A stretch of 64,000 bases of DNA, from contig JABBCA010000047.1 in assembly GCA_018607135.1 (NCBI GenBank), positions 1 to 64,000 of the forward strand, given 5' to 3'. A model generated the notes under the pieces. That model saw only the letters and a list, made by a program, of their open reading frames with translations. It made no database searches and was not told where the DNA came from. Source of the stretch: Opitutales bacterium (lineage in GTDB: Bacteria > Verrucomicrobiota > Verrucomicrobiia > Opitutales > Coraliomargaritaceae). Below, in pieces: positions 8,853-18,356 of this stretch (positions are counted from its first letter, which is position 1; every line of letters starts with the position of its first letter). The translations under genes and the position numbers were made by a program.

Positions 8853-11800
8853 CTAACCTTCCATTAAATACTCTAGGTCACTGCGACTGAGCTTTGCGGA
8901 AGCCGACTTGCCACCGGGCTCTTCGACTAACTGACGGAAGAGTTCGGCCTTACGCGCTTTCAGCTCCAGCATGCGAGCTTCGATTGTGTGCTGCATGATT
9001 AAACGCTGCACAAAAACCGAACGTGTCTGGCCGATACGGTGGGCACGGTCGCTGGCTTGATTTTCGACCGCAGGGTTCCACCAAGGATCTAGATGAAAGA
9101 CATAGTTGGCTCGCGTTAAATTGAGGCCGACTCCACCGGTTTTAAGACTGATAAAGAAAAAGGCTGGGCCCTTTTCACTTTGAAAGCTCTGCACGAGTTC
9201 TTTTCTCTGTGATACTGGCGTGCTGCCATCCATACGTAGGTAAGGGATACTTCGCTCTTTGGCGATAGCTTCCATTTGATCGAGACCACCGATGAACTGA
9301 CTGAAGATCAAGGCTGCGTGCCCTTCGGCTTGAAGCTCCTCTAGCTTATCAGCCATGTAATTAAACTTTGGAGCAGGCTCCTCCATGGTCTTACCGAGCA
9401 ACTCTGGGCTTACACATACTTGTCTTAAGCGTAGAATCGCGGCAAGGGCCACGATGCCGGCTTGTTGCTCAGGACGGTCCTCATATGCGGCAGCGACCTC
9501 TTCACGGACCTCGGAAACAGTGCGTGTGTATATCTCCTTTTGCACCGGCGACATTTCCAAAAAGAGTTCATGCTCTTCCTTTTTAGGAAGCTCCTTAAGG
9601 ATCTTCTCTTTCGTGCGTCTCAAGACAAACGGTGTGGCTCGACGCAATGTCTTTTGCGGCTCCTTACGGTAGCGCTCCTTAAAATCCTTAAGTTGGCCGA
9701 AAATACCAGGCACGGTCGCAGTCAACACCGAGAAATACTCCGACACATTGTTTTCTACCGGAGTGCCAGTGAGGCAAAGCGTAAAGCGACGATTTAAACG
9801 TGATGCCGCCTTGGTGCGTGCTGTTGACACATTCTTTAAGTTATGGGCTTCATCAAAAACCAACACATCGAACTCATGCGCTGACATGGTCTTCGCCTCG
9901 ATTCGCACGCGGTCATAGGTGGTTAAAATAATTTGCGCTTGCTGCAAAGATTGCTGCCACGCTGAAGGTGACAAACAGTCCGTCACTTTCAAATGCGGCG
10001 CAAATCGAGCAAACTCGTCCAACCAGTTGAAGACCAAACTCGGCGGCACGACAATCAGAACGGATGCGAGTGACTCGCGTTTCGTTTCGGCCTGCTCAAA
10101 TCGATGGGTTAAGAATGCGATCGTCTGCACGGTCTTACCCAGACCCATATCATCCGCGAGACAGGCACCGAAGCGATGTTGATACATGAATTCGATCCAT
10201 GCACAGCCATCCCGCTGATAAGGGCGTAAATCAGCCTTCAATTGCTTCGATGGCACAAACCCTGGTAACTCGTTGAACTTACTTAAGCTCTGAAAGACCG
10301 CTTCGACCTCTTCTGGAAGTTCGACTTTCACGCCACGACGACGCAAGGATATCCAATCCAGCATTTCTAGACGAGAAATCTGCAGACCACCTGTTGGCGT
10401 TAAGCCACTCTCCCCACGACTGGGTCGGCCGCGCTGCAAAATTTCCGCAATCATTTGCAAGCCATCGGCTTCTCCATCACCGACTTCGGGCATGATCAAG
10501 CTACCATCTTCCGCCTCGAGAAAGAGTTGACCGCGAATTAAGCGTTTCCACTCGGCTTGTGTAATGGTTCGATCTCCGCAGGTAATCGATGGATGTAATT
10601 CGAACCAATCGATATCTTTGCCTGCGCCACCATGCTGTCCCTGTAGATTGATTGCCAGCGGAGCCGATCGAATCGCTTGATCATTGAAGCGCACGCGCAC
10701 TCCCAAGGCCGCACATACTGAAACAAGACGCTGCAACACGCCATCGTCATTATCGTGGCGCGAAAGTTGTAATCGTCCCTCACATAGCCCCTTTAGGTCA
10801 TCACGTGAAATCGAGTCATACATGCTGAACAGGAGCATGGCTACTTTGCCCAGGTGCATGGGGCATGCGAGCCATAACGCTTGCGATTCATCGATCACAA
10901 GCCGTGGATCATCGACACGGGTCGTGCCTATAAAGTTCAAGACTCGATCCACCACATGGCGAACGACTGTGCCATACTCTTCTCCCAACAATTCTGGAAA
11001 ATCCTCCGCAAGTTCATGTAGATCCACCGCCACCGACTGCTCATTTGCGGATAAAGCGCGCCGCAGCAGATCAGAGAGCGCGCGCACTCGACGTTTTGCA
11101 GAGAGCAAGGCGCCATAAGATCCGTCCAACACAGAGTCCAACAGCGATTCTTGATAACTCTGCAGATCCAACTTCAGAGAACCATGCGTCGCATATAAAT
11201 CGAATTCAAGCGCTTCGCGTTCACCAGCCGCATTTTCAACTGCGTGTAAATCCAATTCAATTTTCACCGACTTCGGATCTACTTTAGACACCTTGATCGG
11301 TTCACCATCCACGCAGTAGGAATAGACCTGCTTCTGTGCCACCATGGCTGGATAGGCTCGGCGATAGGCCGAGTCATTAAAGCTCTCGCCATCCGTAGAA
11401 AAGAGCACCCGCCCGCGATGCTCTGCGATTCCACTAGGGTCTTCCTTAATTGAACGCACCGAGCCATCTGATAAAATCACATAAGAGCTCTCAGGAATCA
11501 TGCAATAAGGCTCTAGAGGCTTACCCTTGGTATCCTGAAAGCAAATACGACGGCTGACCTCGTCGTCGGCATAGTCATAAACCACTTTCATTCGGCACGC
11601 CTGCTTACGCATCTCTAAGCGCTGTGACTCACCACTCACCCCTACCATGACAGGGATGTTTGCTTTCTTCGCCTCGGATAGAAAATTTGCGAAGTTCTTA
11701 TCTACTTCGCCTAAAGAAAACTCACGAGCCACCGAAAACCCATAGCTACTGGGCAAGCTCACTCCTACCGCACGTAAAAACTGTTGAGGCACATCCCCAC

Positions 11801-12302
11801 GAATCTCGAAATCAAGATTTCCAAACTCCCGAACCTCAGCCAGCCATAGCTCGGTAGCATCGAGTTCCTCACCTTCACCATAAGCGTCCGACTCGCCTCC
11901 AACATCTCGATACCCGAGCTGTGCGCGCAAGTCTTGAGCGTAGTCAGGTGGCATTTCAAAGTTACCCACGCTCTTCCCCTGAACGGCTAGAAAGACGGCT
12001 GACACCGCCGCGATAACATGCTTGCACCCGCCATAGGTCGACCATGCGGGGCACTCACAACCATGCTCCAACTCACCAGAGCGGACTTGCAACCAAACGT
12101 CATACGGATCACGACGGTTGCCTTGCACGATGGTATTGATTCGCTTCGCTTCCTTATCCCATTCGCAGCCTTCGACCGCGAAATTACGATAGTAGGCTAA
12201 ACCGCGTTCAACGAATTGCCGGTTGCCGATATAATACAACTCACCAATGTCGAGTTGTTCAAAGCCTTCAAGTCCTTCTAATTTATTTTTGGTAGTCGTC
12301 AT
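8853..12302 (-). CDS. SNF2-family helicase with N-terminal SWIM zinc finger
   Basis: A 1149-residue superfamily 2 ATPase of the bacterial SNF2/RapA-like type, presumably remodelling protein-nucleic acid complexes. The N-terminal SWIM motif is C82-x-C84 ... C93-x-H95 (CECPAWSTYGGCKH). A long middle region of about 600 residues follows without recognised motifs. The helicase core then shows Walker A LADDMGLGKT near residue 720, the DEAH box near 817 (LVFDEAHNL), and motif III LTGTPVEN. Motifs V/VI follow in the C-terminal domain (SLKTGGVGLNL and DRAHRIGQT). SWIM-SNF2 fusions are common in Verrucomicrobiota and Cyanobacteria; the biological role is unknown. It stands alone on the minus strand. 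Confidence 0.93.
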   Translation of the reverse strand: MTTTKNKLEGLEGFEQLDIGELYYIGNRQFVERGLAYYRNFAVEGCEWDKEAKRINTIVQGNRRDPYDVWLQVRSGELEHGCECPAWSTYGGCKHVIAAVSAVFLAVQGKSVGNFEMPPDYAQDLRAQLGYRDVGGESDAYGEGEELDATELWLAEVREFGNLDFEIRGDVPQQFLRAVGVSLPSSYGFSVAREFSLGEVDKNFANFLSEAKKANIPVMVGVSGESQRLEMRKQACRMKVVYDYADDEVSRRICFQDTKGKPLEPYCMIPESSYVILSDGSVRSIKEDPSGIAEHRGRVLFSTDGESFNDSAYRRAYPAMVAQKQVYSYCVDGEPIKVSKVDPKSVKIELDLHAVENAAGEREALEFDLYATHGSLKLDLQSYQESLLDSVLDGSYGALLSAKRRVRALSDLLRRALSANEQSVAVDLHELAEDFPELLGEEYGTVVRHVVDRVLNFIGTTRVDDPRLVIDESQALWLACPMHLGKVAMLLFSMYDSISRDDLKGLCEGRLQLSRHDNDDGVLQRLVSVCAALGVRVRFNDQAIRSAPLAINLQGQHGGAGKDIDWFELHPSITCGDRTITQAEWKRLIRGQLFLEAEDGSLIMPEVGDGEADGLQMIAEILQRGRPSRGESGLTPTGGLQISRLEMLDWISLRRRGVKVELPEEVEAVFQSLSKFNELPGFVPSKQLKADLRPYQRDGCAWIEFMYQHRFGACLADDMGLGKTVQTIAFLTHRFEQAETKRESLASVLIVVPPSLVFNWLDEFARFAPHLKVTDCLSPSAWQQSLQQAQIILTTYDRVRIEAKTMSAHEFDVLVFDEAHNLKNVSTARTKAASRLNRRFTLCLTGTPVENNVSEYFSVLTATVPGIFGQLKDFKERYRKEPQKTLRRATPFVLRRTKEKILKELPKKEEHELFLEMSPVQKEIYTRTVSEVREEVAAAYEDRPEQQAGIVALAAILRLRQVCVSPELLGKTMEEPAPKFNYMADKLEELQAEGHAALIFSQFIGGLDQMEAIAKERSIPYLRMDGSTPVSQRKELVQSFQSEKGPAFFFISLKTGGVGLNLTRANYVFHLDPWWNPAVENQASDRAHRIGQTRSVFVQRLIMQHTIEARMLELKARKAELFRQLVEEPGGKSASAKLSRSDLEYLMEG

Positions 12303-12401
12303 CGCAATCGTCGAGACGAAACCGATAACCGCTGTTTTGACGAGCCTAAAGAAGGTCGAAACCGCAATTAATTACAGAAACAGGCCTATTTCTACTAAAA
12401 A

Positions 12402-13364
12402 TTAGAGATTCAACAAAGGTAAGACCTTTGAGTTGAACGCTTCACACACCGTATTTAACTCAAGCGAAGCCATCACATGGTCGTCAGACCTAAGGGTAAA
12501 ATGGGCGTCGGCATCGATTGGATACGGCCCATAGGACTCAATCGGAGTGGGCCCAAACAATGCCAACACAGGGGTGCCCACTGCTGCCGCGATATGAATG
12601 GGGCCGCTGTCATTTGCTAACACTGCACCAGCTTTTTGAATCAATGCGATGGCATCCAATAAACTGGTTTTACCCGCCAGGTTATACACATTCGCTAATT
12701 GTGGGCATTGACTGGCAGATGCAGCCGAACCGCACCAAATAAACACCTGCTGCGGATGCGACTGCTCCATCGCTTGTAGAAAATCAGCAAAATAAGGCCA
12801 GTTCTTCTCTTCACGGCGGCTCTCTGGAAATACTAAGACTGACTTCGAGAGAGTCTCCGGCAATGAAACCGTTGGAACGGGCAGCCTAAAGCTGAGACCA
12901 TCCTTAACCTCTAGGGGCAGACCTATTGCTGGTAAAAATTGACTTAAAATCTCTACCGCATGCGGTTGTTCAGTGCTCGGCATCGGGACTTTGACATCGT
13001 AAAAGAAACCAGCACCCTCACGAGCGTCACTGCGTCCGATTTTACGATCCGAAATTGCGGCCTTAGTCATCAATCCACTGCGCGCCAGTCCTTGCATATC
13101 CAAGACGTAATCATACTTCCCAGACCGCTTAATCGCCTGCAGTAATCGCCAAAAGCTACCAAGCCCACCCTTACGTTTAAACACGATCACCTCGTCAACC
13201 GCGTCACAGGATTCAACTACCGGTGAAAATGCATCTGCCACAACCCAGGTCACATGTGTATTTGGTTGATGGATACGTATTGAGTTCACGACTTGTAAGC
13301 CATGAATAATATCTCCAAGCGACGACGGCTTGATAATCAGCAACTTTTGTAAATCAACACTCAT
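12402..13364 (-). CDS. waaC: Family 9 glycosyltransferase, heptosyltransferase I-like
   Basis: Transfers L-glycero-D-manno-heptose from ADP-heptose to the Kdo-lipid A inner core at the cytoplasmic face of the inner membrane. The 320-residue GT-B protein opens with LLIIKPSSLGDIIHGLQVV, the WaaC-style version of the GT9 motif. It also has LDMQGLARSGL near residue 108 (the conserved Asp-x-x-G-x-x-(K/R)-S site) and the C-terminal donor-binding block AVLANDSGPIHIAAAVGTPVLALFGPT. It overlaps the upstream kinase gene by 11 nt, so it is the last gene of a coupled three-gene operon. WaaC rather than WaaF is inferred from the N-terminal motif; acceptor specificity is not proven. Confidence 0.85.
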   Translation of the reverse strand: MSVDLQKLLIIKPSSLGDIIHGLQVVNSIRIHQPNTHVTWVVADAFSPVVESCDAVDEVIVFKRKGGLGSFWRLLQAIKRSGKYDYVLDMQGLARSGLMTKAAISDRKIGRSDAREGAGFFYDVKVPMPSTEQPHAVEILSQFLPAIGLPLEVKDGLSFRLPVPTVSLPETLSKSVLVFPESRREEKNWPYFADFLQAMEQSHPQQVFIWCGSAASASQCPQLANVYNLAGKTSLLDAIALIQKAGAVLANDSGPIHIAAAVGTPVLALFGPTPIESYGPYPIDADAHFTLRSDDHVMASLELNTVCEAFNSKVLPLLNL

Positions 13365-14805
13365 CGCGGCCAGCTAAAGTTAAAGCTTCTTTAAAGATTT
13401 GTTGAACGTCGGGCATCGACTCCCAATTCTTCATAAATCGTCGGTAGTCCTTTTCACGCCCTCGCTGAAACGCATTCTCACTCAATCCAAAGCGAAACGC
13501 GTCTAAATCGAATAAATAAACCACGCCCTCGGAATCGACAAGTAGATTGGTAGCTTTCAAATCACCGTGCGCAGCGCGCATACGCCCTAATGCACTCCAC
13601 ACCTGTGCAAAGGAAAACGCCACGGCTTGGATACGATCCAAGGAGTCGAGGCTAGATTCTACAAAATCGGGCAACAATTGACCTTCGAGTTGCTCCATTA
13701 ACAAGTAGCACTTTCCTTTTAACAAACCTCTACGCTCTTCGCAGTATGCAACTGGTCTCGACGTAGGGATAAACGCCATATCTAGTAGCCAAGCACTCGA
13801 CCAACTCGTCCGGGCCCTAGAGTCCGAAAAGACTTTCAGTAAGCGGCGAAACCAAGGCTTCAAGTTGTATCGCTTTAACACATACGAAACTCCACCATTC
13901 TCAAAGCCTTGCACCGTGCACGTATTTCCATCTTTGAGGCACTGCCCCTCGGACATAAATCTTTCTGGATTTGTAAAGAACGTATCCACCACTCCGTTAG
14001 CAGCTGACTTAGAATACATTCCCATCAATTTAGGAGAAGCCACTTTTTTAAACTCAGTGCAGTCGCGAATCGTTTTAGTGTAATAACGCCGAAGACGACC
14101 CGATTGCTGTTCGAGTATTACCGTATCTAATTTAGCCATGAGCGCTTTTCGACGCACGGGGTCATCGCTCATGTAGCATTGGCTTAATGACTTGCGGAAG
14201 GTTCGCTCAGCTGACGGAAGCAACGTCACACAAATCGAAGCGACATCCATCAAACGATCAAAATCGCTCAGGGGCGCATCACCGAGATCAAAGGTTCCTG
14301 CATCTAGAAGGAAAAGGTCTCCATTCGCGACCACCCAATTATTGACATGCTGATCCTTCTGTCGCGCGCCTACCGCATGCACTCGATCCACCAATACGGC
14401 CAGATCCGATGCGATCTGCTCAACACCTAAAGCATCCGCACGACGTAGATACGCTCCTAAAGTGATGGCACCGTGAATCCGCTTCATCACGACCCATACC
14501 GATTGATCGACCGAAGATTCGGCTACGCAGACAGGCTCAGCACAGGGTAAGCCCTTATGGCTTAATCCCAATAGACCGTTCCACTCCGCTCGCCAATCAC
14601 GTGTCTGCTTCGGGTGTGCCAAGAAGCGCTTCACCACCACAGCCTCCTTAGCAGGACTCAGTTTAGCGGCGTAAACCTCTCGGCGACCTGGTAAAATTCG
14701 CAATTCTGCGCCGATCACTAAATCAATGACTTTCTCATTAAAATGATCGACCGCTTGAACCACTTTTAACGCGCTTTGCTCAGAACCTGCTTCAAAGTCT
14801 TTCAC
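13354..14805 (-). CDS. Tandem two-domain LPS kinase-like protein (InaA/WaaP superfamily)
   Basis: A 483-residue protein made of two kinase-like domains in a row, probably phosphorylating LPS core sugars. Domain 1 (about residues 35-210) has a candidate lysine at V-V-V-K59, a catalytic-loop-like D151-x4-N156 without the preceding His-Arg, and D168 in LFLLDAGTFD. Domain 2 (about 290-470) has YVLKRYNLKPW with K311, H413-G-D415-L-K with N420, and D433 in YLFDLDAF. Both halves keep the main Asp/Asn residues. The start is a GTG whose bases overlap the stop of the upstream acyltransferase-heptosyltransferase fusion (GTGA), implying translational coupling. Its substrate is unknown; a role as a double core kinase is inferred from context. 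Confidence 0.8.
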   Translation of the reverse strand: MKDFEAGSEQSALKVVQAVDHFNEKVIDLVIGAELRILPGRREVYAAKLSPAKEAVVVKRFLAHPKQTRDWRAEWNGLLGLSHKGLPCAEPVCVAESSVDQSVWVVMKRIHGAITLGAYLRRADALGVEQIASDLAVLVDRVHAVGARQKDQHVNNWVVANGDLFLLDAGTFDLGDAPLSDFDRLMDVASICVTLLPSAERTFRKSLSQCYMSDDPVRRKALMAKLDTVILEQQSGRLRRYYTKTIRDCTEFKKVASPKLMGMYSKSAANGVVDTFFTNPERFMSEGQCLKDGNTCTVQGFENGGVSYVLKRYNLKPWFRRLLKVFSDSRARTSWSSAWLLDMAFIPTSRPVAYCEERRGLLKGKCYLLMEQLEGQLLPDFVESSLDSLDRIQAVAFSFAQVWSALGRMRAAHGDLKATNLLVDSEGVVYLFDLDAFRFGLSENAFQRGREKDYRRFMKNWESMPDVQQIFKEALTLAGRDEC

Positions 14806-16721
14806 TTCGCAGAGCTCCCTAAGTAGGATTGTATTGCGGCATAGGCAGACCCTGAAGACACGCCGTCAATCTCAGCGCCTCCGGTCTTCGGGCACCCTTC
14901 TGGCTGCAGAATTCTTGCAGGTGCCTCAAAGATAGGCCCAGTTCGCACTGGGTTTGTCGGACCGAAAATGGCAACGACTGGAGTGCCGAGCATATTCGCG
15001 AGGTGCATGCCACCAGTATCGTTACAACTGACTACCGCGCAACTATTTAGCCCGTCACAAAACTCCGACAAATCCGTTTTCCCGGCTAAATTGCGCACTC
15101 GCGCTTCTGGAAATCCTGCAGCCACTTGATCCGTAATCGCACGATCCGCAGGCGTGCCATAGAGATCGATTTCCACGTCATCGCTGGCATCCAAAAGCTT
15201 TTCGACCAATTCACGCCAATGCGCTATCGGCCAACGCTTTTCTGGCGCATTTTCGGTGCCACAGATGAGCCCCACGCGATTTGCATGCACTTTCGACGCT
15301 TTGGGTATTGGTGTAAAATCGAGATCTGCCTGAAGACCATAGTAACGAGCCATCTGTTCCCAGACATGCGTCTGATGCACTAAAGTCTCATCCAGCTCCT
15401 CACTCAATGGAAAGGGATTCGTCAGCAGCGGACGCCTTTTACCTGGCCGCAGCATCCCAAAGCGCTGACGACAACGAGTCAACACGGCCTCCAAATCGCT
15501 GCGTGATGAATTTGTGAATAGCAGATAGGTATCAGGATATTCAAAACGCCTGTCATAGAATGACTTAAAATACCCACGACCCCGTGCTGGAAGCGGAATG
15601 AAGGCATCGCCCACACCCAGTCGGTCGAAAAGCGGTTTGAAGGCAGACTTGCCTATCAATGTAATTTTGAAGTCAGGCCGTCCCGCCTGTATCGCCCGTA
15701 AAACGGGTAAGGCCATCACCACATCTCCCAACCAATTCGGCATACGCACCCATAAATTGGTTTTTCGAGGCGTCGACTCAGTTCCGAGTATACGACTTGA
15801 AAGCTCTAAACAATTGCGCTTTTCAGGTAAACGAAAGCGTTTGTGCGCAGAATAGAAGTGATCCCAGCGGTCATGCAGCCACAACCAATCAGCAGCGGCG
15901 CTTGCATCACGCTGCAGATACTGAGCCAAGGCATGATGCGCATGGATAGTAATCTCGGTAGGATCTTCCGCCTTAGGCAACTGAGTCAATGTGAGTTTGG
16001 CCTGCCAAAAATCGCGCCGCTCCGTAAGCATCAGAAACACATCGGCATTAAAGCGTTGAGCCATCAATGCCGGTAAGTCCGTCGCAGAGACCACTCGATC
16101 CATAAACGTAATCGTTGAACCTTTATTCGACGCATCTTGATCGAATAAAACAGTGACCATTTCACCGCGTCTCAGCGCTGCCATGGCATCATTATAGCCA
16201 TTTCGACGAGAAATCATTTTTGCGCCATAGCGCTCTCGCTCTGAAGTGACCCACGCATTGATCGAAGCTTGATTTAAAGGACGAAAGATCGCATGCACTG
16301 GCATAATACCTAAAGCCCTCGCAGGCAACATGGTTGCAGATTCTGCCATCGTCATGTGTGGCAGCATAATCACGACTGGGCGCCCATAACACTCGCCCCC
16401 TTCAGAGTAACGAGTGATCAACTCTTGAGTCTTTGGGCAAATTTCCAAGGTCGCCTCCATGCGTTTGGCACTGAAGAAGGCAGATGCGATCCGAAAGAGG
16501 CCCATTTCAAACAATCGAGCAGATGATTCTCTAAAGACTCCGCGCCGCCAGGCCTGTGAACGCGTCGGATATGCGTGATACAGGCTATTCATCGTCTTGT
16601 GCCTGCGCGAAGGCATTAAAGCTCCAACAAGCAAGCCCAAGCTATAACACACGCCACGACAGAGCGAGGGTGGTAGCGCAGCGAGTAGTCGCCCCAATAG
16701 TTTTAACAGAAATAGCAGCAC
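14802..16721 (-). CDS. Fusion of lipid A acyltransferase and heptosyltransferase II-like GT9
   Basis: A 639-residue bifunctional protein. Residues about 1-300 form an LpxL/HtrB-type lauroyl acyltransferase: an N-terminal hydrophobic helix and the catalytic H122-x4-E127 motif in LPHMTMAES. An IFRPLNQ block and the VLFDQDASNKG region follow, typical of these enzymes. Residues about 322-639 form a GT9 heptosyltransferase opening with LWVRMPNWLGDVVMALPVLRAI (WaaF-like). It contains VGLICGTENAPEKRWP and ends with VVSCNDTGGMHLANMLGTPVVAIFGPTNP. The first half would acylate lipid A and the second would add the second core heptose. It is the first gene of the operon. There is no frameshift or stop at the junction, so the fusion is real in this sequence. 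Confidence 0.9.
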   Translation of the reverse strand: MLLFLLKLLGRLLAALPPSLCRGVCYSLGLLVGALMPSRRHKTMNSLYHAYPTRSQAWRRGVFRESSARLFEMGLFRIASAFFSAKRMEATLEICPKTQELITRYSEGGECYGRPVVIMLPHMTMAESATMLPARALGIMPVHAIFRPLNQASINAWVTSERERYGAKMISRRNGYNDAMAALRRGEMVTVLFDQDASNKGSTITFMDRVVSATDLPALMAQRFNADVFLMLTERRDFWQAKLTLTQLPKAEDPTEITIHAHHALAQYLQRDASAAADWLWLHDRWDHFYSAHKRFRLPEKRNCLELSSRILGTESTPRKTNLWVRMPNWLGDVVMALPVLRAIQAGRPDFKITLIGKSAFKPLFDRLGVGDAFIPLPARGRGYFKSFYDRRFEYPDTYLLFTNSSRSDLEAVLTRCRQRFGMLRPGKRRPLLTNPFPLSEELDETLVHQTHVWEQMARYYGLQADLDFTPIPKASKVHANRVGLICGTENAPEKRWPIAHWRELVEKLLDASDDVEIDLYGTPADRAITDQVAAGFPEARVRNLAGKTDLSEFCDGLNSCAVVSCNDTGGMHLANMLGTPVVAIFGPTNPVRTGPIFEAPARILQPEGCPKTGGAEIDGVSSGSAYAAIQSYLGSSAK

Positions 16722-16875
16722 AATGATTTTTTAATTTGCTCCACATGACAACGAACCTGCCCTATTGATGGCAACGCCGAAATAGCATGAAGTCCGAGCA
16801 GATGGGGTCCATTGAATACTCAAAGGATTTACCCTTGTTTTGTAACCAGATCTAAACTCATATCATATACTTCCG

Positions 16876-17703
16876 ATGCCAAAACCTTCGCTCAAAACAC
16901 TCATACAAAAAACCAATGCGCTGCGCCAGAGTTGGTCAGTCTTGGGCAGTGTAAATGTAGACCCATCACAGATATTTGAGCGCTCTGCGGTCTTTGAGCG
17001 GGAAATGATGGATAAGGGCCGCAGGTTGCCAGTGTATGTGAAGGTCTATACCTACAAAAAATCCACGCTACAACGACTCTGGCGACGCGGACGCAGCCAA
17101 AATGAAGCGAGGAATCTAGTGTTCTTCAATGAGATCGGTATACCTGCTGCACGCGTGATCGCGTGGGCGGAACGTCGTAACAAAATTGGTCGAATCGTAG
17201 AAGAATACATTATTACAGAAGCCATTGCCGATGCCGTCCCGTTAGAGGCGTTCATGCATGAGCATTGTCCCAATCGCGAGACTCCGTTGTTTCGTGAACG
17301 ACGAGATTGGATCCTTCGTGAGCTCGGCAAGTCTACGCGCAGCATTCACGATCACGGTTTCCTGCATCGCGATTTAAAATGGAGAAATATTCTCGGTCGG
17401 ATTCACAATGGTCAGGTTGAACTCTTTTGGATCGACTGCCCAATTGGCGATTTTAGTAAACTTCCTAAACAGCTTGAAAGGGGTCGTTTAAAAGACTGTG
17501 CGACACTCGACAAACTCGCTCGTAAACTGTGCAGCACAGAAGAGCGAAAACACTTTGTAGCGCATTACTTGAGTGCTGCCATAGACAGTCCAGCGGTTGA
17601 AGACCTCAGTAATGAAATCAATGCATTTCGCCGTATGCGATTCGACGCAAAAGATCGACAACAAGCCCTCGAAAAAGAAAGACGACGTGCAGAGCAAAAC
17701 TAA
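16876..17703 (+). CDS. LPS core kinase-like protein (InaA/Kdo kinase family)
   Basis: A 275-residue protein of the lipopolysaccharide kinase superfamily. It carries VYVKVYTYKKST near residues 53-64 (candidate nucleotide-binding lysine K55), a complete catalytic loop H164-R-D166-LKWR-N171, and a metal-binding D187 in LFWIDCPIG. The C-terminal tail is basic and helical (KDRQQALEKERRRAEQ). Such enzymes phosphorylate heptose or Kdo residues of the LPS core in the cytoplasm. It is the first of three adjacent kinase-like genes leading to a carbamoyltransferase. It is divergent from the acyltransferase-heptosyltransferase operon across a 154-nt gap that must hold both promoters. Confidence 0.82.
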   Translation: MPKPSLKTLIQKTNALRQSWSVLGSVNVDPSQIFERSAVFEREMMDKGRRLPVYVKVYTYKKSTLQRLWRRGRSQNEARNLVFFNEIGIPAARVIAWAERRNKIGRIVEEYIITEAIADAVPLEAFMHEHCPNRETPLFRERRDWILRELGKSTRSIHDHGFLHRDLKWRNILGRIHNGQVELFWIDCPIGDFSKLPKQLERGRLKDCATLDKLARKLCSTEERKHFVAHYLSAAIDSPAVEDLSNEINAFRRMRFDAKDRQQALEKERRRAEQN

Positions 17704-18355
17704 AGTAGAATTTGATAACTTAACCACAAATGCTGAACCATTGGAACAAGATCAGCATGGAGTGAAAGTATATCGCTTGCCCAATGAGAAGATATTAAAA
17801 CTATTTTGGCGTAGAAATAAAATCTCCTCTCAGATTTGGGCACCGCATGCACAGCGCTTTGCACGAAATGCTCTGATTCTAAAGAATCGACACATTCCAA
17901 CCATCGATGTGGAGTCGATTTTCAAGCTCCCCCACCTCAAGTGCGATGCAGTGCTCTATCATGAACTGCCAGGCACGACCTTGCGTAGTTGGCTGAGGGC
18001 ACATTCAGGTAATGACCAACAAGATAAAATCCAACAATTTGGCCAGTTTGTGAGCCGCCTACACGATAAAGGCATTCATTTCAGATCACTACACTTAGGA
18101 AACGTTTTAGTCACTCCAAACGGCTCATTTGCATTAATCGATATCGTCGACATGACCTTCCAACACTTTGGCAAATCAACGATTTCTAAACGATTGCGCA
18201 ATCTACGACACATCGCACGTTATAAAGAAGACAGGCAACTCATGGTTTCTGAGGGAGACAACGTCTTTATTGATAGCTACCTTGAAGCTTCACATCTGTC
18301 AGAGGCAGATAACAAACAACTCCGAAGTGTATACTTCCAACTGTTCCTTACTTAG
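17687..18355 (+). CDS. LPS kinase-like protein with Ser in place of catalytic Asp (WapP-like)
   Basis: A protein of about 222 residues, assuming the GTG at 17687 that overlaps the previous gene's end by 17 nt; the longer frame from 17597 would overlap it by 107 nt. The kinase-like core has KILKLFWRRN near residues 35-44, a catalytic-loop equivalent G-I-H131-F-R-S134-L-H-L-G-N139, and ALIDIVDMTF with D152. The usual HRD aspartate is Ser, while Asn and the metal Asp remain. From memory, Pseudomonas aeruginosa core kinases of the WapP/WapQ group share the FRSLHLGN version, so this may be a family trait rather than inactivation. Function is inferred as LPS core modification. Confidence 0.75.
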   Translation: MQSKTKVEFDNLTTNAEPLEQDQHGVKVYRLPNEKILKLFWRRNKISSQIWAPHAQRFARNALILKNRHIPTIDVESIFKLPHLKCDAVLYHELPGTTLRSWLRAHSGNDQQDKIQQFGQFVSRLHDKGIHFRSLHLGNVLVTPNGSFALIDIVDMTFQHFGKSTISKRLRNLRHIARYKEDRQLMVSEGDNVFIDSYLEASHLSEADNKQLRSVYFQLFLT

Positions 18356-18356
18356 C

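Noticed and set aside
17597-17686. Extended N-terminus of the second tandem kinase
   Set aside because: Would overlap the preceding kinase by over 100 nt; the GTG at 17687 with a small overlap is more natural.
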